Assembly (NCBI GenBank): GCA_032622095.1
Contig: CP136069.1
Location: 42,568,194 to 42,632,193 of the forward strand
DNA from: Siphonodentalium dalli
Lineage: Eukaryota > Mollusca > Scaphopoda > Gadilida > Siphonodentaliidae
Length of the DNA: 64,000 bases
Direction of reading: 5' to 3'
Numbering within the stretch: the stretch's first letter is position 1; each line of letters starts with the position of its first letter. This document shows positions 43,401 to 52,400 of the stretch, one piece after another. The notes beneath the pieces were generated by a model. The model had not been told where the DNA came from. It did not search any database and was given only the letters and a program-made list of their open reading frames with translations. A program made the position numbers and the translations under genes.

Positions 43401-46400
43401 GACCTCATTATGCAAATGACAGGCACACTAAACTCAGGCTTGCTTGTCATGGCTATAATATCCATACTACATGTATTTTACATAGAGATAATATAACCCA
43501 TGGCTGTGATACTCAGGTGGATGGACAAAAATAGGAAAATAAAGGAGGACAACTCTATAAGGAAAATGCAAACAACGTCATTGATCACTCTTTTTAAATC
43601 ACTCCTGACAGAAAACCTCCATACAAAATTTCAATGAGGTCTCATGAACCTTGGCTGAGATATCTGCCTAGATGGACAAAATAAAAAGTTTCCAGACATG
43701 CAAACAATGATAACTTTCGAATTGAACGCTCGAAAAACATCATTGGCCCCTCTTTTGAAAGCATGATGGACAACCCCTTTGATGGATATGCAATGTACCC
43801 CAAGATTGATGAACAGACAGGTGGATGGCTAGACAGATGGACAAAGTAAATTTATTTACCCCCCCCTCCACATTTTTCATTAAAATATTTGGGTATAATA
43901 ACCCTTTCATGAGGTTCATGATGGGAACTGCGCTGGTGCAGCATTAACCCTTTGAACCCTGGCTCCCCACAACGATCGACACCCTGACCCCGGGCTTCCA
44001 GTGGTATTTTGACTTATTGTAGGCAGTGTTTAGGCATATGGTGTTGTTTATGTTCAAGTGGTGTCACATATCTGAAACTTTAGACTTTAGGCTACTCCCT
44101 GGTAACGGTTTCCATGCAATTACTCGGAATTTAAAGTAATATGCAAATATAGCTTATAGCGTTTTCTATGCAGTCAACACCATATTGTGAAATTTGATAT
44201 ATACATGTATCTGGTCAGAAGAGTTGACCCAACTTGGATTTAAAGACACGGGCAGTGTTCCTTGTCGAAATATTCATATTTGTTCAAATCGCCACCAACA
44301 GAAGGAATGTCAAAATATATAGTTTTGTTCATATGCCAAACATAATCAGCGTGTAAACAGTATAGTGTCGTCAAGACGTACGATGGTGTACATGTATGTA
44401 ATCAAGAGCCTGCTTGTGTTACAGAAGTTGTGCTTCTGTTTACATAACACAGCGCAATTCTATTGGTTAATCACACAAAAATTATTTAAACGCTCTTTAT
44501 TATTTCCATATCAGGAAAACAGTAACAAATAACGCTCTTTATGTTTACCATATCCGGATCTAAACAAAAGCCAGGTAACGTAACGTTTTTTGCTTTTGTT
44601 TACATAACAAGGAAAGACAATTGACAGTAACATACATGTACTGTTTATCAGTGTTCGCGCTGTCGGTAGCCAAATTAGCCAATGGCTAATCTTTTTCGAA
44701 TTTGGCTAATAAAAATTTCATTTGGCTAAACTTTTGGCTAAACTTTTTTAGACCCCAAATAGAGACTGGAAGCATGAATTTTTGGCAAGTGGGTTTTTAA
44801 TTCTGTGATGTGAACGATCTTGTCCGAAAACATCGTATACGTACGTGGAAACCCGAAACCCGATCGCGGACAGTACAAAGGGAAACCCGTCACTCTGCAC
44901 GAAACAGCAAAAGGTCATATAATTATTTTACATTTAATCCGCTAATCCCCCATTGTCTGTATGGTCACTCACGGGGCTCCTGCACAATGCATGTTTATGA
45001 TGACATTGTATTTATGACGGCCAAGGTTTATGAGCACCAAGTGTAAGACAATAGCTTAATCAGCCAAATGTGAATCACGACAGATATTTTGTCGCTATTT
45101 TTCGTCAATACCGATACATTCAAAATAATATCCATGCGTTTATGACAGATTGTAATTTGATAATGGCGTAACAATATTAAGTTATTAGTTTCCAGAGATG
45201 TCACTTAGATATTTTCGCAAGGATAATTAATATTTAATGATTTAAAAGAAGAAAGTGGGGAAATGTCCGGTTGGGAAATGTCCGTATACCCAATCCCGGG
45301 TTACCCCCCCCCCCCCCCAAATCACTCTTTCACATAAAGATTAATAATTTTTTAATAAATGACATATATAAAAATATTTCTAGTTCATCAAAATTAGTTA
45401 AATTATTGTGTATTTTACCTGTGCCTGTTAGATTTGACGTTTTAGTCATTAATTGTGAACCGACCATAAAACGATGATTTAATTTGGCCATATTTTGTTT
45501 AATTTGGCCAAAAAAAATTTGGCTAAAGTTTTTTTCATTTGGCTAATAAAATTTTCATTTGGCTAAACTTTTGGCTAAAAAAAATTTCGGTCCAGCGCGA
45601 ACACTGCTGTTTATGCTATATTTCTGATTGGCACAAGAACAAAGTCTGTCTATATTTTACTGTTCCTTCTGTCTACGGTGGTTTTTGGCGGAGGTGAATA
45701 TTTTAACAGTATACCCACCGCCAACGACGCCAGTATTTTTAACGGTATCAATGGTTGCTAAACATATACTCCATGCAAGTGATCGAATGACACCACTTCC
45801 CTGTGCATTCAATGGTATTATGTCCCATTTTAGACATCACCTAGGGGCATGGTGGTGGTCATGTTCAAATGGTGCCGCATGTTTTAAAATTTACAGAATT
45901 GCTCAATAATGCACGATTTGACACGAGTTTGTAATGCGCACGTGCAAGTACGGTAGATCGTACTAGATGGTATTGTGACCATGCAAACCCTTTCCACAGG
46001 ACTACTCTGTTGCAATGTCGAAACGTGCAACTGTATAATGCAAATTCATATACTATGTGGATCCTTGATGTGATTGTATCACTACGCAAAATCATTGTAT
46101 CCTATGTGCATGTGCGAACAAATCGACCCAAATAAGTGACTGCACCTACCTTACATATGCCAGAACACTGATAATGTATACATGAATAATTTAAAACCAT
46201 AAGAGTGATCGAAATGTTGTCATTCTACAATCCTGCGAGCTGCGCAAAAATGTAGACCGTTGCGCGAATCACTTCAAATAATGTACCTTTGTTGAATTCT
46301 GCGCTGTGGGCATGCGCATATTAAACTTCCTACCCCAATTACTAGTAGTCAGCAACAAACCCATACACATGCACCCATGGCACTGCTGAAGTTCCTGGGG

Positions 46401-49400
46401 GTCATTTACATAGATATAACTACATATACCAATGGTTATAACATATATAAACATGCTACATGTACATAGGTTTATGACGTCACTGAATGGTACTGGCCGC
46501 AAAAGCGGGCCTTAAGCGGCCAGTCGGGTATATAAACGTTTTATGGCTGGCCGCTTTTGCGGCCAGTTGGTATCAAGAGGTTAAAGATCATGTGCCAGTG
46601 CATACTCTTATATATGCGAGTCTCCCATAGCAATTAAGCAATTATGGAAACTTGGTGGAATGATGTACGACTCTGACTTACTGTGAGATCTTTAGGCTGC
46701 TTCACATTGTAGAACACAGTCGAGCAATATTGGCCAGAGAACGATCTTGTTAAATTAGTCGTATCATTGTAGTAAGAGTGGGAGATATTCACACATTCAT
46801 CATAAGAGCCAACAAAGTGTGACTTCCCTAGAAGAATTCCACTCTCAACTTTGAACTCACTGTCAAGCACTGAAATGTAATTTATACAAAATAGTCAGTG
46901 TAGATGATAGCTCATATAGATGGTTGATGGCAGATATGTTATTAAAATGCTTGAATTATATTTCAATATAAATTGATAAACTGAGTCAGTTTTGGAGCAT
47001 GACGTCAACATTTTAATTATGTGTGAACACAATAACGTTATATTTCATGCTATTAGGCATGGAATTAGAGAAGCTGGCTACGAATGCGATCGCCGGTGAA
47101 AAGCTGGCTACATTTGTGAACGATTTAAAAAGCTGGCTACAAATGTGACTGGAGCCTTGTGACAATGACCCCATCGGAGGAAGATTCAGTCGCAAAAACA
47201 TCTTCTCATCTTCAACTGAAGGTTGGCACAAAATCATGAACATCGTAAGGCTGCAAGAGCATACATTTAAAGAATGCCTAGACGAACATATCTCTGATTA
47301 ATCTAGATTTTTCCCATTTGTAAAATGTTTTCAATATGTCCAATGACGACCTACATTTTCATAATCGGATGAGAAATGCACTGTATATTACGTCTGTTAC
47401 TTCGTTGGGAGGTATATGGTACAAAACAATGCAACAAGATAACAAGACAGTCAATGACTGTGGGGTCGCTCACCAGACTGCAAAGACTGATAAGACTGGG
47501 ACTCTGGAGACCACAACAGTCAGAACATTTCATAATCACTTTAAAAGAAGTAGATCTAAACAGGATATGTGACAAAATTACCAACTGTACACTACTGATA
47601 CCCCCCCCCCCCCCTCAACAAGTCCCCTCCCAACTGGGCTCCAGACTCCCAAGTCTTAGGTTGGAATTACACAATTGACATCTCAAACTTTCCCAATTGT
47701 TGGAAACTAGTTCTTGGCTCTTCCATACATATTTTAAGAATTACTATGTTGTGAAATAGTTATGTCTCTGGCAATGCCCTTATTCGACTTTGTGATGCCA
47801 TTTTCACAAATCTGTCACCCAAGGTAATTTCATACCAAATATAAGCAAAATAGGGTATTTCATTCTTGCATAGAAGACATATCATGAATTACTATGGAGA
47901 GAAAGAGTAATGTAGCTGGCCTTGCACCTACTTGACTTGGTGACCCTGATTAAACAAATCTGAATCACACATCACCAAAGGAGACTCAATATTAAATGTG
48001 AACTAAATAGAGCTGGTGGTTCTTTCAAAGAACACTTTTCAAGTTTGCCAAATATGTTCTGGTGAAGTGGTGGGTGTGGTGTTGAAAGATTTGAACAATA
48101 CATATGATAGATTGATGTCGTAATTGGGAATTAATGACCTCTAGCAGATCTCCAGGAAATGTTTATAAAAATGTCAGAGTTCACTTGCAATTTTTAATAT
48201 TTTTTGGAGTTATGTCCCTGGCCATGCCCACATTTGACCCAGTGACCTCATTTGAACAAATCTGAATGTGAGTCACCTACGCAATATCCACACCAAATAT
48301 GAACCCATACAGTCTTATAGTTCCAGAGGAGAAGTTTAAAGAATTGTTGACGGACGGACGAGGAGTGATGACTATAGCTCCACCGGAGACTTCGTCTCAG
48401 GTGAGCCAAAAACTACTGAAATTATAGAATGACTCCCCCTCCCCTTTGGATCCCAGAATGCAACAGAATTCAAACTTTTTTAATGGAAGGGGAAGAACTC
48501 CATCTTTAATCTGGTGCAGGGTCTTTATTGCTGTACCAGCATAGCTCTGGGAATGAAATGGTTAATACTAATACTAATAATAAATGTGTGAACTGTCAAA
48601 CAGTTAGAGTTGTATTTGAGATTGCTGTAAACACATAGGATTAAATTTCATTCACACACCTCTTTCTCTCTTAGCCTGATAAATGTGGATATTGAGATAA
48701 AAGTTAACTACTTTATAATGACTGGACACACAGCTGTGAGAACTGTGAGAAGTAAGGCTGGTCAGTTCCTGGGGTATCCAGCTAACTGGGACCTTGGCTA
48801 ACTGGGACCTCAAGTCAGGCTAACTGGGACCTTGGCTAACTGGGACCTTCTGGCTAACTGGGACCTTGGCTAACTGGGACCTTCAGATATATTATTAATC
48901 ATTTCATTAAAATCAATTTTTATTAAGTCATGAGAAAGTTAAAAACAAATGAAATGTTAACATTTTAGATAAATAACATTAAACAAAACAGTAAAAACAC
49001 AATAAAAACACTATACAAGTCTGCTGGTTTTGCAGTTCTGTGTAGCACATGGAGGCTGTAGCACTGTATCTACATGTATATACCCATACTGGTATGCTGT
49101 ATTTACTCTCTGTCACGCATGTCTGGTTCTTCAACTGGTGAGAATACCTGAGTGCATTCTCTGTCACGCCTGTCTGGTTCTGGAGATATCTTTATTACCT
49201 CCAAGTATAGGAGAGATCGATACACATGACATATAAATACAGTTGGATTAAAGTGGGCTCCCCTGACCAATGTGGTGGGCCGTTATGTACAAGTATGGAG
49301 AGGTGTTGGAAACCACGAGAGTGAAGCATATATGCATTTGAATGTTCACAACAGCTTTTGTTGCAGGAAAATCTGATTTGTCCAACAGATATGACAGTTA

Positions 49401-52400
49401 GTCGTTACAACATGCGTGGGTGTTGAGAAGATAATTACAATGGACGAGACACGGGTTGCTGTACGCCATTCCTTATCATTGTGCTGAGAACGTACAGGAA
49501 CTTCGCAGAATATAGTACTAGTTCCTTGAGGCAGTGAGATATGTGTTCTGTTAGGGTTTCCAGAGAACTTCCGAGGAGGGTTGCTACCAGGTCATCTCTG
49601 GCTAACGACGCAAGGTGAAAATATTCGGGTATGCCGAAACGAGAGATAATCCCTTCCCAAAAAGAGTTTCTAATAATGAGTGCGGCTGGAGAAGAGCATA
49701 CGAACATGGCGTGGTCGATTTCGTTCGAGTACACTTCGCTGCAGAGATGACACACTAAATTGTTGGCATAGGTAGTCCTGTTGAGAAGCAGTACTAAGTT
49801 TTTGAGATATTTCAACATGTGAGCGTTTCCATGGAGAAGTTTCCAGACTGCCCAGTTTGATAGGGGATTAGGGTGAACTTTCCACAGAATTCGCAAGAAT
49901 GGATCGGACGAAACTTTGGTCTGCCACGAGGAAATGAACGTTCTCCTGACAGCTGCCTTCACAAGAGTTATCCACGTTGACAGTTTTGGGAAGACCCCAA
50001 TGTCCAGGTAGTCGTTCAAATAGTTCAAAAGATCGTATTTGGCTAATATGGAGAACATTTCCTGTACAAAACCACTGGAGCGACTGTATAGTCTGTAGAG
50101 GTGTGCTTTCATTGTTGTCGGAATCCCCTTGGCTTCTTGATACAACAGAGTCAGGAGGAGATACAGTGGTAAGTTCGCCTTCATCGCTCTCTGGTTAAGT
50201 TTATTATGCCATCCTTCGACATCATTGTTGGTTCTTATGCTGCGTCCGAAGACTGACCATTCATCAACTGACCATACGGAGCTCTTTATCCAGGTTTTCT
50301 CAACGTATGCCATATAGTTGCTGACGTGATGTACATGGCTGCCTACCTTTGCCTTCAGTCTGTCGAATGCGGCTGGGATGTAAATCAATAACAATAAATA
50401 TTTAAATTCATTTGTATTTTGTAAATCAATAATAATAAATATTTAAATTCATTCATCATTTTTTTTTATTATTATTTTTTATTTATTTATTTGATTTAAA
50501 ATATAGCTTACCTTCTTGTAGTCAAGCTTGGTTTTTCTAGACATTAAAATGAAGCACAACGGTAGCTGCTTCAAGTTGGGCCTCTATATAGCTGTCCATA
50601 TGTTGTCTTTACTGTTAAATACACTCACTGCTAATGACTGGTCAGTTGTTACAAGGGAACACAAGTAAGCTGACAATGATTAGATCACAAGATCAAATGG
50701 ACCAACTGATTAAAACAACAATCGCTTTCAAAACAAACTCACACCTTCACTGTGAATGCCATGAGTAACATACTAACAATCACTTTATTGCATCTTAACT
50801 GTGAATGCCCATAATATAACCATCACTTTATTGACTTTATTAACAATAAATATTCATAGAAATATATAACTTATAAGATACAAATAAGATACAAATAAGA
50901 AATTAAAATAGTGACCTTCAGTTTTATAGATTGACAATATATTTGTTTTAATTTTTTTTTTATTAAGTCAGGTTGAAACAAATCTAAAACATTTTTGAAG
51001 CAATAACATAAATAAAACAAACAATATTCTATTATCAATGTTCTATTCTACTAATATATTTAATAAATATCACAAAGGTCCCAGTTAGCCAAAGGTCCCA
51101 GTTAACCAAGGTCCCAGTTGGTCATGGTCCCAGTTAGCCAAGGTCCCAGTTAGCTGACATTCGTTCCTGGCGTGTCATATAACTAAAGTGTAAGGCTGTT
51201 AATGGGGTGAACCTTGCAGGGATCTGGTGTGGGGTGGCAGGGACATGTAGTGGTGGTGGTGGGGGGGGGGGGGGGGGGGGGGGGTTGGGGGGGTGGGGCA
51301 AGGATTTAAAACAAGGATTAAAATCACTTATCTAAAATTCAGCTGTTCACAGTCCAAATGGAACCAACGATCACAAAGATCGCAGCCGATGCTGCGAATC
51401 TCATGACATTCCTCGGCACATACACCACATGGATAAAGTATTGACTTTGAAGGCATGTTGTAATTTACTCAGATCAATGATCAGAATGGCGAATTAGAAA
51501 ATATGAGACCTCTATATAGGCATGGATATGACACCATCAACTCATTTAATCATCACTTATATATTGTTTATTCAACCATTTTGGTTTCTATGAAACCTGT
51601 GAAACCTTGCTTGAATATCACTGTCAAAACATCCCTGAAATATTTTCGGTAAGCCAGAGTAAGCCGCGATCGCACATCGATAATTAATCAACAACAAAGG
51701 CTCTACCGCGCAGTGCCATATGTTCCCGAAAATTAATTATCACCTATCACCCAAGCAGTACCTGTAAATGACGAAATAGAAATACCAAGCTGAAGTTTTT
51801 CGCGATCGCCGCACTGTTTTCTAGTTTTACGCTCGCTGTGTCATCAAAAGTCAAATAAAACCACATCATGTTGCATTATATTATGGTTTACTTCTCCATT
51901 ATGCACCACAAAACATGCTTTAAGTGTCATTTTCCGCCTTAGTTTTCTTCAGCTTGGTTCTGCTTGGTATTTCGACGTTCCGGAATCGATTCGCACAGGA
52001 CTACTTAAGCGATACCACACAGGTGCTACTAGTATATCACATATGTTCTACCCTGCTGGACAAAACAAGTGTCCACTTAACCGCGGTGCGGTTAGCGTTG
52101 CCACCGCGGCTGAAATGCAACTACACTGCAGCTCCACCGGCTAACAACAGTTGGGCTGCGGTGTACTTGCCATTCTGCCATGGTGTAGTTGCCGCGGTGT
52201 ACGTTCATTAAACTGAAAAAAGATGATACAAACCCGAAATCTAACCACGATGTACATGCCATTCGGCCGCGTTGTAGTTGCCTTTCGGCCATGGTGTATT
52301 AGTACTTGCCGCTCGGCTGCAGTGTACTTGCCGTTCGGCCCGCGGTGCTCAACTGCAGTTACAAACTCTGACACCGCGACCGAACGGCAAATACATGTAC

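Larger units (their letters stand above)
48773..51162 (-). mobile_element. 2.4-kb unit bounded by inverted 16-bp repeat arrays
   Basis: Left end: six copies of GGCTAACTGGGACCTT (48779-48884). Right end: five copies of the complement AAGGTCCCAGTTAGCC (51074-51155). The octamer GTTCCTGG abuts both sides (48765-48772 and 51163-51170), a possible target duplication. Inside, an AT-rich segment with TTTTTATTAAGTCA occurs near each end in the same orientation, and a 319-codon frame lies at 49435-50394. Whole unit lies in intron 1. Confidence 0.72.

Noticed and set aside
49435-50394. Reading the 319-codon frame as a complete host gene
   Set aside because: First codon is TTG with no ATG nearby, and both halves are transposon tails lacking cores; kept as a pseudogene or possible exon.
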